DNA of 64,000 nt, from contig OX387199.1 of assembly GCA_947561715.1 (NCBI GenBank), positions 13,521,001 through 13,585,000 of the forward strand. Reading direction: 5' to 3'. A program made the translations under genes and the position numbers. This DNA is from Ascidia mentula (Eukaryota > Chordata > Ascidiacea > Phlebobranchia > Ascidiidae). Within the stretch, counting starts at the first letter, position 1. Each line of letters opens with the position of its first letter. The notes under the pieces were generated by a model. It did not search any database, had not been told where the DNA came from, and saw nothing but the letters and a program-made list of their open reading frames with translations. This document shows, piece after piece, positions 30,680-43,400 of the stretch.

Positions 30680-33475
30680 ATGTCAAGAAATATAAAACTT
30701 TTTCAATGTCTTCATAAAACTAGCTTAACTGCTACCATTCGCTGCGTACTTTCAAGAAGTTATTCTTATTCAACTGGGCGTGATTTGTTGTCAGAGGATT
30801 TACCTGATTTGAGCAATGCCTTAGGTAGAGACAGTTATTTAAAGGATTATCTACAAAATAAAATTCAACAGTATGGTTTCATCAGGATGGATATATTCAA
30901 CAAACTGGAAATGCAATTAAAGAACACTCACATATGCTCTCAGTCGGCAGCAACTCAGTTAATTTTACACAGTGGAAGGTTATGTGCTGAACTGGAACCA
31001 TCTGTTCGAATTAAGGCTGCTAATAACATATTTTTTCTCATTGGTAACAAATCAACAGAATTTTACAGTGCCTATTTCCAAACCCGTTTAGAAAATTGTG
31101 ACTGGTTTTCTCCTATGTTAGTTCAACAAAACCTTGTGGAGAGTGGACACAGTCTTACACCACAAGCTATTATGCCATGTTTGGCTCAGTATTGTTATAA
31201 TGGCCATGTTGACGACGCGTTAAATACAATAAGCACAATGAAAGAAAGCAGTTTCGAAGTTCCATCCACTGCCTGGGGTTACTTGGCACATGCTTACTGT
31301 CTGGAGGGCAAAGCGGACATTTGCCGCGAAGTTGTCCATAAACAACTTACTCATGGTGAAGCAACTTGGCATTTATATCTGCAGGCATGCATGGGCTATT
31401 CCAAAGTAGGGAAAAACACTGAAGCTGTAGATATGTTTTGTAAAGGTGTTAATGACATTGGCGGGACAGTGGATATGGTGCTGTTTGTTCAAATGTTAGA
31501 AACTTTACTAAAAAATGGAGCTTACCAAGAGGGAAATAAAATAGTAACCTATTTGTCTTCATATGAACCACAGTTATTTATGCATGCTGTTCATCATCTT
31601 GCCCCCTGTCCAGATGGGATTAAAATCCTCCATGAAATGCAAAAAAGGCTACCCACACCCATTTTAGGAAATCAAATGGAAATTGAAAACACAGCATTTT
31701 GTTTTATTTGGCAGTGTCTTGTTCACTGTGACACTGCTGAAGAACTGTGGACATACTTGATGCAAGCACAGGTTACATTTGTCAATTTAGATGTTCTCGG
31801 TTATGCCCTAGAGACTTCCCTTACCAATTTTCCTGGAATGGCAGAAAAGCTGTTGCTTTATCTTAAGAGGGAACATATATGTAAGGACCATTATTTTTTG
31901 CCACTTTTGCTGAATGAATCAGTTAATATTGATTGGCAAAATATTTTTACTCTGTCAGAAAGTGATTTTCCGCAGAGGTTGATGCAGTTGGTCAGCGAGG
32001 TTATAGCAACTGAAACACAAGTAGAACAACACTGGTGGTTTGGCTACATGTATTTAACTAAGTTAAAGCTTTATGATCTGGGTAAAGATTTTCTTGAAAA
32101 TTCCACCACTTTGCCACAAGTACAAAACTTTATGGATACAGTGCTTTCCCCTCGCCTGAAAACTGTGTTTTTGCAAAACTCCTTTGAAATAGTTAATCAG
32201 TGTCAAGTGGTGCACATGTTTCCCATGGCAAACTTGCTTAAAGTCCTCATTATTGCTTTATGTGATTACGGTGATATTGAGGCTGCTAGTAAACATGCTG
32301 TAAATTTACATACGCAGACTGGTCATTTGGACATTGACCTGCAGTTAAACTTATTGCAAAGTTCCCTTATTAACAATTGCCAGTTATCAGATGATATATT
32401 TTCTTTGTTATCATGTGATGTAAGAAAGTTGGAAAACCAGATGAAAATGCATAACCCGACTGCTGTCATAGCAACAGTGCAAACATTGTTGGAAGTGGAA
32501 AAAAATATGTCTGACAATTTTTTGTGTACTCTTGTGGATAGATTACCACAAAGTCAGTACACGACACTGGCTCATCAATCTAAAGCTTTGAACCAACATC
32601 AGCACTTAGTCATTACCAAAAAGATTTTGCAAAATTTCTTTGAATCAAATCCAGACGAAGCATATGATCTGATGATGTCCTTATGCAGCTTGCAAAACAA
32701 AATATTTGCATGGTGTCTGGTGATCCAACAATTCTGTGAACTATGTCTTATTTACAATCAAACTTTTATGTTTGAAAGACTTCTAACTGATGTGGAGGGT
32801 GAGAATAAGTTATTTGCAAAGGTATCAGCCTATCTTGCTTTTGCAGGTGCAAAAAATGAAGGAAATTTAAATATTTCTGCTGTTGAACACACCAGACAAT
32901 TTCATTTAATTATACTTTACCTATCTGAAATAATAAAAACACATGGATCAAAACATCTTGTTAGACAACTTTTGTTAACAGCAAAAAAAAAGAATGATCA
33001 ATATTTGTTTGAAACAATTTTTTCGAATTTAGTTGCTGTTGGATACAAACCGAGCTTGAGGCATGTTTTTCGAAACCTCCTCAGTCCTCAAAATATCAGC
33101 AATGTAACTGGATCTGTTTACAGAACTGTCACTCATGCGGAGGCTTTGATGGAAGCTGATCAAATTATGAGATCTTTTTATATCAAAAGTCCAAAGTGGG
33201 AATCAAAACTAAATTTCTATTTATTTCGACAAGCACTGTATTTGATGGCAAAAGATGCAACAAACTTGGACAAACTCTACCCTTATTTGTTGAACAGATA
33301 TAACTCATTTGATCACCGAAAAAAGTCATTAGAATACTTCAAAAAAACAAGGCATTGGCATGATATTTTGTCTAATGCTATGATTACCAAAGATTTCGAA
33401 GATATTTACCTTGAAGTAAACCTCCTAAAACAGAAGAAACAAAAGTCCCGTGTAAGTAGTGATATTTCAATGTAG
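30680..33475 (+). CDS. LRPPRC: LRPPRC-like mitochondrial PPR protein (intronless, 931 aa)
   Basis: A single open frame encodes a long helical-repeat protein. I chose the ATG at 30,680 because no ATG lies between it and the in-frame stop at 30,620. Residues 1-35 (MSRNIKLFQCLHKTS, SRSYSYSTGR) are basic, Ser-rich and nearly free of acid, as in a mitochondrial presequence. Pentatricopeptide-like pairs follow, for example CLAQYCYNGHVDDALNTI, SMVxxL-type helices and AWGYLAHAYCLEGKADICRE. Overall layout and length fit LRPPRC (human about 1,394 aa, so this is shorter). LRPPRC binds mitochondrial mRNAs with SLIRP and supports their stability and polyadenylation. A likely AATAAA is at 33,583-33,588. 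The name is inferred from character; another animal PPR protein is possible. Confidence 0.65.
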   Translation: MSRNIKLFQCLHKTSLTATIRCVLSRSYSYSTGRDLLSEDLPDLSNALGRDSYLKDYLQNKIQQYGFIRMDIFNKLEMQLKNTHICSQSAATQLILHSGRLCAELEPSVRIKAANNIFFLIGNKSTEFYSAYFQTRLENCDWFSPMLVQQNLVESGHSLTPQAIMPCLAQYCYNGHVDDALNTISTMKESSFEVPSTAWGYLAHAYCLEGKADICREVVHKQLTHGEATWHLYLQACMGYSKVGKNTEAVDMFCKGVNDIGGTVDMVLFVQMLETLLKNGAYQEGNKIVTYLSSYEPQLFMHAVHHLAPCPDGIKILHEMQKRLPTPILGNQMEIENTAFCFIWQCLVHCDTAEELWTYLMQAQVTFVNLDVLGYALETSLTNFPGMAEKLLLYLKREHICKDHYFLPLLLNESVNIDWQNIFTLSESDFPQRLMQLVSEVIATETQVEQHWWFGYMYLTKLKLYDLGKDFLENSTTLPQVQNFMDTVLSPRLKTVFLQNSFEIVNQCQVVHMFPMANLLKVLIIALCDYGDIEAASKHAVNLHTQTGHLDIDLQLNLLQSSLINNCQLSDDIFSLLSCDVRKLENQMKMHNPTAVIATVQTLLEVEKNMSDNFLCTLVDRLPQSQYTTLAHQSKALNQHQHLVITKKILQNFFESNPDEAYDLMMSLCSLQNKIFAWCLVIQQFCELCLIYNQTFMFERLLTDVEGENKLFAKVSAYLAFAGAKNEGNLNISAVEHTRQFHLIILYLSEIIKTHGSKHLVRQLLLTAKKKNDQYLFETIFSNLVAVGYKPSLRHVFRNLLSPQNISNVTGSVYRTVTHAEALMEADQIMRSFYIKSPKWESKLNFYLFRQALYLMAKDATNLDKLYPYLLNRYNSFDHRKKSLEYFKKTRHWHDILSNAMITKDFEDIYLEVNLLKQKKQKSRVSSDISM

Positions 33476-33582
33476 TTTCATGTATAATTTAACTTTTCTG
33501 AACATGGTTTAAAGGTAAAACTCCTTACACTGGTTGCACTACCAAACTAAATTTGTTGCTACATGCTACTCTGATTTTCAAA

Positions 33583-33700
33583 AATAAAATTTTTGCATTG
33601 TGTATGTTTACTGAAAGCATTGGAAGTGTGTTCACCATGTGAAACCTACATGTTGTTCCAAACTAATTAATACACAAAAATAAAAAAAAACTTGTTTATT
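33583..33700. terminator. Convergent polyadenylation signals
   Basis: AATAAA on the plus strand (33,583-33,588) serves the LRPPRC-like gene. On the minus strand AATAAA (plus-strand TTTATT at 33,695-33,700) serves the next gene, 46 bp past its stop codon. The two signals lie about 110 bp apart, so the transcripts nearly meet or overlap. Confidence 0.6.
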
Positions 33701-33745
33701 GCACCGACTTCACCAGAAAAGGAAGCCAAGACACATATTTGCAAG

Positions 33746-35140
33746 TTAATCAGTTGGGTAAATTTTCTTCAAAGCAGGTCTCATGTGATATTGTGCTCCA
33801 TCGTAGAAATCAAAATAGTCACCAATAGATGGATGTTGTATTTTTGTGTCGAAAAGTATTGCAATATTCTCCTCAACGACATAGGTTACTTGCGGACTTC
33901 TGCGGTATCGTGTGTCAACCAGAACAGCATAACTAGGCTGTTGTTTCCATTGCTAAAATAAAAATAAGAGATGTAAATTTTTAGCGCAGGGAGTTATGAG
34001 CTATTTGAAGAAACCTGGTTAGTGCCGTGGTTTTGTTGTATCCAAAATTCTGGTGCCTTGCAGGTTTTATCCCAACCCACAATCACCCCATGGTAGCCAA
34101 ATAGCTTGTGTTTAATGACTTGCCCCACTCTAAACTTGATTTTATTTGACTTTCTATTCCGGGGTTCCATAGACACTATAAAAAAGGGTAAAATTTTTAT
34201 CAGAGAGGATATGTGTTGAAAGTAATTTTCATTTGCATGGCCAGGGTTGAAATATATCAATTCCTTTTGTGAAACGTGGCACTACATTGTAGCTAAAGAA
34301 AAATTCACAAGTTCAGATGCACTGTCAGTACTTTTAAGCTGATCATTAGGTTGGCAGCTTAGGCATTACTGGTAATTTTTAAGCTAGTCAGCACTTGGGT
34401 TTTACAGTTATTGGGAAGACAAACTTCTCAAAAAGGTAGCTAAACATTTAGTTATCTTACAAGCAAACCATCCATCTGGACTTCGGTAGTAAAATACTTC
34501 CTCGGCAATACTTTCTTGTGGCTGGTTGGTCTTAGTTTTACTGGTTTTAAATGCGGTTGGTACACTATCTCTTTTGTCCACCTTTAAAAAATTTTTGTAT
34601 TTATGGATTAAAAACAATAGAGTATAAAGAGACTGGCCCATGTTGTTATTAACACTGTCCAGTCTCTATATACTCAGAATTATGAGAAAACCTGTGAGTT
34701 GTGTTCCTGAAATCAATAGAGAAGTCAAAGATTTAATAAGTATAACAAAACTTTATTAAAATTTTGTCCTAGTTGAACATTTTGACTGAAATAGGTACTG
34801 ATTTATAGTTAAATAGAAGGACTATTTATTAAATACCTTGAAGGTAATTCCTTTTGTAAGAAGCTGTTCTACGCATTGGTGGATCCAAATATGCCAAGAA
34901 GAAAAACTTAAATAGGATTTCATAAAGGTTTTTGCATTCTTCATCAAACTGTATATTTAATTTTTGGATAGTTACAACGTAATAATAAATATTATGTATC
35001 AGAAATTACCCATGTATTGATTCCACCCGGCTTGATTCTGTTTTTCCAGTCCATTCGTATAAAAAGTATTGTGTCGGCACAGCAAACATAATTAAAACAA
35101 GTTGCAGAGCTTGCATTCGATTTAGCTGTATTTCAGGCAT
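33746..35140 (-). CDS. Membrane-anchored YccV/HspQ-domain protein (202 aa, 4 exons)
   Basis: Exons on the minus strand: 35,140-35,010; 34,570-34,461; 34,175-34,015; 33,952-33,746. Phases agree at each junction and the frame totals 203 codons. Residues 1-25 (MQALQLVLIMFAVPTQYFLY) form an N-terminal hydrophobic helix, so the protein is probably anchored or secreted. The second half (about 93-200) is a YccV/HspQ domain: KFRVGQVIKHKLFGYHGVIV, GWDKTCKAPEFW, SYAVLVDTRYRRSPQVTYVV, HPSIGDYFDFYDG. In bacteria HspQ/YccV is a heat-shock specificity factor that was also reported to bind hemimethylated DNA; in animals the domain is known in FBXO21. No F-box is seen here. Substrate unknown. Confidence 0.8.
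34334..34375. repeat. Short SINE-tail-like piece in intron
   Basis: The words CTGATCATTAGGTTGGCAGC match the tail region of the SINE family seen at 10,266 and 52,742. Only about 40 bp are recognisable, in the second intron of the YccV-domain gene. Confidence 0.45.
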
Positions 35141-37417
35141 TTGTGTTTATTTATTGTAATTTGTCAACAAATCACGGTCGTTTCGCGCGAACAAACGTCG
35201 TATTCGGGAATTCCCCTCAAGTTAAATCTTTCTTCGGGACACGTCATCTTACTGATGGGATCGGATGAGAATTCAACGAATTTTCATTAAATGCGAATGT
35301 ATTTTGAACAATTAAGAAGTGCAGACGACGACAAAAATGCTGAATTGTGAAAAATATATATGGACCGCCGATTGCCAAAACTGTAACAATATGGGGTAGT
35401 GGCGATAAGTTCAGTGTAAATTTAAGAGAAATCTGCTAAAACTAAGAACATGAGCAGTCATTATATCTGGCTATCTGTGTTGCAATAATAAAGGACTGTA
35501 AAGTCCTACTACGATGAAAATAGAGACTTGGATTGTAAACGCAAACACGACACTTACACACAATGAGCTATAGGCTTAAGTCGACACACATATATATACG
35601 TTGTATGCAATCTTTCTAATAATTGATTAATCCGACGAATCCGGCTATGCATATTCGATGGAGTTAAAACGTCAAACATATTTTTTGGAAAGACAAAAGT
35701 CCCCTGTGTCTCCCCCGGAATTTCTACACGTGATAAATGTAGTCCCAATAGGCCTATAGCTTGCTGGGGTAGGTTGCAAAGTGTTTAATTACTGAATAGT
35801 TTATCATGAGGTTTGCAGGCTTGGCAGCCCAGGCTTGGCAGCCCAGGCTGTATGTAATATTACTGCGTTAGTTTTAACTTATATTGTTATTGGGCCCACT
35901 TGTATCAGGATAAGACAAATGAAGGGTTTATTTGTCATTAATATTCACCCCTTTGTCCTGCTGTTATATGCTCAACGCTATTGGATGTTACGCAGCCCGG
36001 CCTATCATCACATCAGTGCAATGAGGCTTTTCCTTAAATACCACGGTGGTGCCAAAATTCTCGTGACGTAGGCTACAATAAATACTCAACAAGCAATTCT
36101 TTTAGAAAGTCGCATTTACACATGCACCAATAAAGGCATTGTGCTATAGCCTACTTCAGTGTAGGGGTTTAACGAATCATGTACAATTACCGCGCTTTCA
36201 GGACAGTTGTTTTTTTCTACTATTGAAATATCCCAATATAGCAAGACAACATTCTTGCAGTTCGAAAAATGGAGACAGTGTAGTAATTTGTTGTTTAGTT
36301 GGCCAACGAGTGGTATTGAACAATAAGTTATAGATCGTGTTGGCCTGAGTCTTAATTCCTATATGACGCATTTTGCGGCCAAGAAAAAAAAGGTAAAAAC
36401 GATGTCTAAAAAAGTTTATAAACTGTTGTTAAAAAGAAAACTTCAACAATTCATGCAGCTTGATTGGGATCCCTTTATTGCCGCCAACACCACGAACTTC
36501 GGGGCTGTGCTTTTACTATTACCGTTTTGCTGACAGAGGTTTTCGTTCTACTTTCTGACAGGTTTCGTTCTGCTGGCTGCCTGATATTTGGATGAATTAC
36601 CCAACCACGAAGAGTCAAGACCATGCAAATTCAATGGATCGGTCGTGTTTGGTATGAAATCATCTCAATTCAACATATTCGTCCAAAACAAATTTTCTTT
36701 CAACGTATAGATTGTAGAGCAGAATCTAAAATAGGGATATAGTATTGTTCTGTTAATGAATGCGGTCGGTACAGAAGCAACAAATTCTTGATGCCACCGC
36801 TTCATACACAGGCTACATCGAAAACAGGTCGATTGCACACTTAAACCAACCATTGGCATGTGCCACATGAAGACCGGTCCAAAAACAGTGTCTAGGTTTA
36901 CCGTTCCAATTGGTGCAAAAAGGTTGGGAACCTCTATTGTGGTCTTACATAACTTCTCCGCGACCTATTCATCGGCGACGACTATTGCAGATGTTTTGAC
37001 TAAGATTTATACGTCGACATTGGCAGATCTTGCGTTGTATAATTCACATGGTTAGCTTAGGAAAAATCCCCAACGCCTTTAGGATATAAATGAAAACTAA
37101 GCAAAGCTGTAGTATACGAGAGAGACGTGGAAAAAAGGCGACGTCCTTTCTTTGCATGAAATGTCTGCTTTCGTTTTTGCCGGTGATTTCACATTTCAGT
37201 CTCAAAAGTTTGATTTTTGATGTACTAACTTTTCATAGTTTTTGCTTAGGCATAACCTTGAGGATTTATAACCAGCGTTTGTGACAAAATAGTACTATAA
37301 GCATAGGGGTATGCCCATTTGTAATAAAACAAGGCCATATAAGTTTTTTTTTTTATTCTTTGCCAATAGATATTGTTTGCAATGCTACCGTTGGTGTAAT
37401 GCATTGACGCACCAAGC
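35141..37417. other. Divergent intergenic region between the YccV-domain gene and MYO6
   Basis: About 2.3 kb with no supported gene. It holds a SINE-tail piece at 35,803-35,852 and a possible decayed retroelement trace near 36,470-36,530. Scattered short frames (for example 36,858-37,055) lack a domain. The promoters of both divergent genes must lie here, but no TATA or Inr can be named with confidence. Confidence 0.5.
35803..35852. repeat. SINE-tail piece with doubled 15-mer
   Basis: AGGTTTGCAGGCTTGGCAGC belongs to the SINE family tail also at 10,345. Here the word GGCTTGGCAGCCCA occurs twice in tandem, a small local duplication. Confidence 0.6.
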
Positions 37418-40400
37418 ATGGACAATGGAAAAATTGTTTGGGGTCCGCATGCTGAGCATGGGTTCATTTTGGGAACAATTATTGATCTAGGTCATGATAC
37501 GATCACTGTAAAACCTTCAGCTCAAAATGTTAAGGTTAGTATTACTTGTCATGACAATTGTACACATTAATTTTGTTTTTTTCGTTTGTATTTTCAGACT
37601 GCTGACTGATTTTACCCTTGAAATTCTCAGTACATTCATATTGTAAAACCAAGCACTAGCCATTATAATGGTTTCACAAGAAATGCAAATATTACCCTTT
37701 AATATGATGTAATATGCTCAACACAATTTGGCCTTTCACAAATTGTTCCAAATTTTCTTGATAAAATCATGCATAATTATCCATTATGATATATTGGTGT
37801 AATGTTTTTAAGCTTAATAGCATGTTGTCTTGTTGTGTACAACTATATCAAACAAATAATTTTTTTATTTTGCAGCCAATAACCGCTCCATACAGTCAAG
37901 TTTTTCCAGCTGAGCCAGATTCTAAGAAAGATGCTGATGATAATTGTGCTCTTATGTACCTTAATGAAGCAACTCTTCTACACAATCTCAGACTTCGATA
38001 TAAAGCTGATAAGATATATGTAAACAACAAATTTTAGTTGTTTACTGTTTTTTATGGTTTCTTGGTATTAAGAGCTAAAAATATTAAATGCCGGCAAATG
38101 TAACTTTACAACCTTTCCAAAAAGTATACTATTTAGTCACTTAGCTGAAGATAACATGGTTTAATTAGTACACTGTGTACCGTACACATGACTTATGACA
38201 ATAATTGTGTGATGTGTATTGTGCACATGTATTTTCTTTCTGCTGACAAAAAACAAAAGCTGTATCCATTAAGTTGTTCTATGATATTTACATTTTGTTT
38301 TCTGATTTTGATGTTTTTTTGTAGACGTATGTGGCCAACATTCTCATTGCTGTCAATCCATATCGAGATATTCCAACCCTTTACAATGAAAAACAGATCA
38401 AAAATTACAAGGGAAAATCTCTCGGTGTTCTGCCACCTCACTGCTATGCAATTGGTATTGAAGTGTTTTTTTTTTTGGTTTTGAATTTTAAAGATTAATA
38501 TATTTTTATAAATTTTGCTGGTGTCTATAAAAAATGTATTTGCTGTTGCTGTCTGACACATCATTACTTTGTTTTGTACTTGAGGTTTGATATGCCCTTT
38601 TCTGTATTTTTTCATACTTATTTAGTAATGATTTGCCAAAAAAGTTACATTAGGTATGAAAGTTTCCATTCACTACATCTATTCCTAGTCAGCAGCATTA
38701 TGTCATTTGTTAATGATTAACTATGGTTTGTATTGATTCATGATACTGGTGCCGACAAGAACCATGCCCTGAAAATGGTGGCAGCTTCACCATCCAACTG
38801 TGAAATATTTTATGATGTGTACAAAACCATTCCATTCTCACTGCATGCCACTTTTTTTAAAAATATTTATAATTAGAAGCAAGCATGTCATTTTAGGAAC
38901 ATATCTTGGGTTCTTAACGTTAATTTCAACTAATATTATAGAATGGTTCCAAAACAAGTGTAAGGTACATCAACAATGAATTTTATAAAAATAATAATTG
39001 TCAAAAACATGTCATTTCAGTTTTGTTATTGTACAGACAATCAAACAAATCTGTTGCTGATTATTTATTGTTTTTTTCCTTTTTTTGGACAATATTAACT
39101 TTAAATGCAAACATTTTTCTACGTTTTTACATTTTTAACGTTGGTATTTTGTAACTAAGCCATGTTATTATTAAGTTTCTTTATATCTTGTTATTAGCCG
39201 ACAAAGCTTATCGCGACATGAAAGTGAACAGCTTGTCGCAATCCATAATTGTGTCAGGAGAAAGTGGTGCAGGGAAAACTGAAAACACTAAGTTCGTTCT
39301 CCGATACCTTGCAGACACATATGGTTCAGGAGAAAAAATTGACAAGCGAATTGTTCAAGGTAAAAATTTGTGTCACATGTGTTGAATAGCATGAAGATTT
39401 TGCTTTTTTGGACCATATTTAATATGTAAAAATTCAGTCGCCCAAAAGATTCAAGTATTTTTTTGTTGGGCTATGTATTATTGTTAATGTTTTTCACTGA
39501 ATAATAATGGACAATAAGTAAGCAAACAAATAATGCTTTTATATTTTTAGCAAATCCCATACTTGAAGCCTTTGGCAATGCAAAGACCATGCGGAATAAC
39601 AATAGTAGCAGATTTGGAAAATTTATTGAAATTCATTTTCTGAAGGTTTGCAATACAATTCTCAGGACATTCTTCCCATTTTGTAAAATCTGCCTGGGTC
39701 TAGAATAACATAAATCTTGTAATGGGCTTTGGGTTTAATTTACGCAAATGTTGCTATTTTTAATTTTTATACAAATATTTTTTTAATTGCCTTAAGCTGA
39801 TCCCAGAGTAACTAAATTGTTTGAAAATGCTGTATGTTTTGCTAAAAAACTTTATGTATTGTGTGAAAGTAATAACACGAAAAGCCATTTCCTGATGACA
39901 CAAATGTATTTGTGCAATAAAGCTAATATTCTATTTAACAACGCAACACATGTGTGAAGATTGGCTGACAGAGTTGTGCACTTGTTACCAGCGCATCTTG
40001 ACCACAATATACCTCGCACAACACTGAGTGTTGGGTCTATATATTTATCCCAGTGTCATGAGTTTAAACCTCACTGGGAGTTTGACCTTTCATACTCCGA
40101 ATTGTAGTTCAAAAGTGGCCGATCCAGCTAGACTGCAATGCCAGGGCTGCCAATCTTGTAATCCTACTTCATCAGTAGTATGAACTGACTACATCACTTC
40201 ACAGAAGTGAGAATATACTTTTTTTTTAGGGTAAAGTTGTTGGTGGTTTTATCTCCCACTACCTTCTTGAGAAGTCGCGAATTGTAACACAGGGACCAAG
40301 GGAAAGAAACTATCACATATTCTACAGACTTTGCTGTGGAGCCCCAGATGAAATACGAAGCAAACTTTTTTTGAAGAACCCTGACAATTTTAAGGTAGCC

Positions 40401-43400
40401 TAATTGTCAATAAATGTTGAAAACCAATATTATTTTGGCTAACATTCTGTTTTGAATGAATATTTTATAAAAAAATAATATCCTAAACTCATGCCAAAAT
40501 ACTGATTACTATAAAAGCTGTAATTTAATGGAAGTAAAGTATAACACATTCCTGTTTGTATTTCAGTACCTAAAAAATGGCTGCACCCAGTATTTTTTGA
40601 CAAAAGATGATATGCAAAAAGTTAAACCAGATCGACTCTCGGAACAGGTAAATTTGAGTACACCTCTTTAGGTTATCATTTTCAAAAAGTAAATAAAATT
40701 TATTTAGCACAAAGAAAAAGGTCAACTGCATGATATTCTCCTGAATGACTACAAAGATTATGACAGAATTGTGTCTGCAATGAATGAAATGGGTATTTCT
40801 GAGAATGACACAATGGAAATATTTCAAGTTGTGGCTGGTGTTCTGCATCTGGGGAACATTTTATTCGAAGATGCAGGAGGTTCATCAGGTAAAAATCATG
40901 ATAACACTTAATAAACAGGCTTGTTTATTACATATTGTAGTTTAACATTTAAATGATGATGATACAAACCTCAAGCAAAATATATTTTAAATGCATGTTA
41001 TGGCAAACTTGATTTGGTGTAAACGCTTGAAAAAGTGCATGTATTCTTGACCAAAAAAAGATTTGTATTGTACCCAATAGTTGTCAAATATATAAAGGTG
41101 GTTGCATGGTCAGTGAAAGCAGCAAGCAAACTGTAAACATTACATCTGAATTATTGGGGTTGGATCCTACATCACTTACTGAAGCATTGACAACCAGGTC
41201 TATGAGGTTAGCTGGAGAAACCAACACCATTAAGTGAGTTGTTTTATTTGGCCTTTCGGTAATATTTTTAGCAGCTGTAAAAATGTGCAGAGTACCGCTG
41301 AAGATGGATCAGTCATCCAGTGCCAGGGAAGCACTGGCAAAGGCAATCTACTCGCGGTTATTTGATCATGTAGTTTCCCGTATTAACGAGTGTTTTCCAT
41401 TTAAATCATCTAATGGTTATATTGGCATCTTGGACATTGCTGGATTCGGTGAGAATAACTCATTTTACATTTTGACCTTTGCAGGCAATTAAAGCTAAAT
41501 TAAAAAACACATTAAATTTTGACGAGATTAAAGACAAAAAAAAGAAGGATATGGATATAAATACGGCACTGTAGTAAGAAATAAAAAGTGTTTGTTTACT
41601 TAATTGAGTTTTTGAATTATGACACCAGGTATCTTGATGTAGAATGTTTAAAACATTAGTAGTGTTTTTTCACCTCTTATAAATATGCTTCGCCCCATCT
41701 TGCTTTATTAGTCAGCTTGATAATAAGGAACAGTTTTTCTCTCTTACCTAGCTAGACAGAAACTATTTCATTTATCACTAGACACCCATTTGTTGGGTAA
41801 CAAACTATGAACAAAACAACCTGCACTATTGAGACATAATAGATTGAATCATTGCACTGTTTACATCTCACTGCTATTTTTTGGCTTTTTTGCAAAATGA
41901 TTTCTTTAGATTTGCTACGAGTTTTCAAAGTAATGTACACGTTATGGAAGAAAGTTTTATCCAACACTTTGAATTGTCTCAACAAACTTGAAAGGTTATG
42001 TTTTGTGTTTGCAGAATATTTTGAGGTGAACAGCTTTGAGCAGTTCTGTATCAATTATTGCAATGAAAAATTGCAACAGTTTTTTAATGGGCGTGTGCTT
42101 CGTGAGGAACAGGAGTTATATGCAAAGGAAGGGCTTGGAGTTCATGAAGTAACGTACGCTGACAACCAAGACTGCATAGGTAAACACTAATAACTTGGAT
42201 GATTCTTATTGGTAAACACACCAGGATGCTATCTGCCTTTAATCTAAAAAACTAGATAACGGCTAGAAGAGACAAACAAATTTATGCAAGATTATTTTTA
42301 TACAAATATTGTTATCATAATAAATGACGCCTTATTTTGATTTTTATGTGAAGAACGCTCTTAAAAATGTAAGGATTTTTACAGACTTGATTGAATCTCC
42401 ACGTGTTGGCATTCTTGACATTTTGGATGAGGAAAACAAACTTCCAAGGCCTGATGACAATCACTTCACATCGGTTGTGCACAGCAAGCATAAAGGACAC
42501 TTTCGAATTTCTGTAGGTTAAAAACAGAAATTTTTTCTGATCAATGGTTTTATAAAACATGAGAAATTGTTTGCAATCTAATTTGTTGATGTCTTTTTTG
42601 AGTAAGATTAAATGCTTATGAATAACTTGTTAAAATAAAAACTAACCACTAACTTGTTCAGATACCCAGAAAATCACAACTTGCAAGTCATCGTAATATT
42701 CGAGATGATGAAGGATTTTTGATTCGTCACTTTGCTGGTGCTGTTTGCTATCAGACAGTAAGCAATTACTTTGTTTTACACAGAAAACATACTGTACCTG
42801 CAAGTTTGTAGCATCTGGTTTTGTATTTACTTTTTTAACAGGTACGGTTTGTTGAGAAAAACAATGATGCCCTTCATAACTCATTGGAACAATTGGTTTG
42901 TGGCAGCAAGCACAAACTTGTACGAACAATATTTGTAAACAAAGGCACGCAATCGACCAAGGGTAAACTGGCCTTCATTAGTGTTGGAAACAAGTTTAAG
43001 GTACATCAGTTATCTCATATATTCTATGATTAGGCTTAAATGGTGATAAACATCAGACAATTTATTCTTAATATGCCATTATTATATTTCACTTTTCATT
43101 GACTGAACAACGCAGTTGTTTGTAACTAATTATGTTTGACAAATTTATTTGTAATTTATTTTTGCTTTCCGGGATATATATAAAGTTCCTGTATAATTTA
43201 TTGCTACTGTAGTAAATGTACAACTTGTAGCAACACTGGCTTTATACATAGGTTAATTCTAATAACCAAAATCAAGTCAGTTCATTAAACTTCCTAAGTG
43301 TTGGAAGCATATTCCGGGTAAGTGTGCTGGTATGACTCTTCACAAATAGCTTTCGTTTTCATGATGACTCACTAACATTTCTGGTGTGAATTTACTTTTC

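Noticed and set aside
36858-37055. Frame with a faint resemblance to a transglutaminase C-terminal beta domain
   Set aside because: The match is too weak, with no neighbouring exons and no splice-phase partner.
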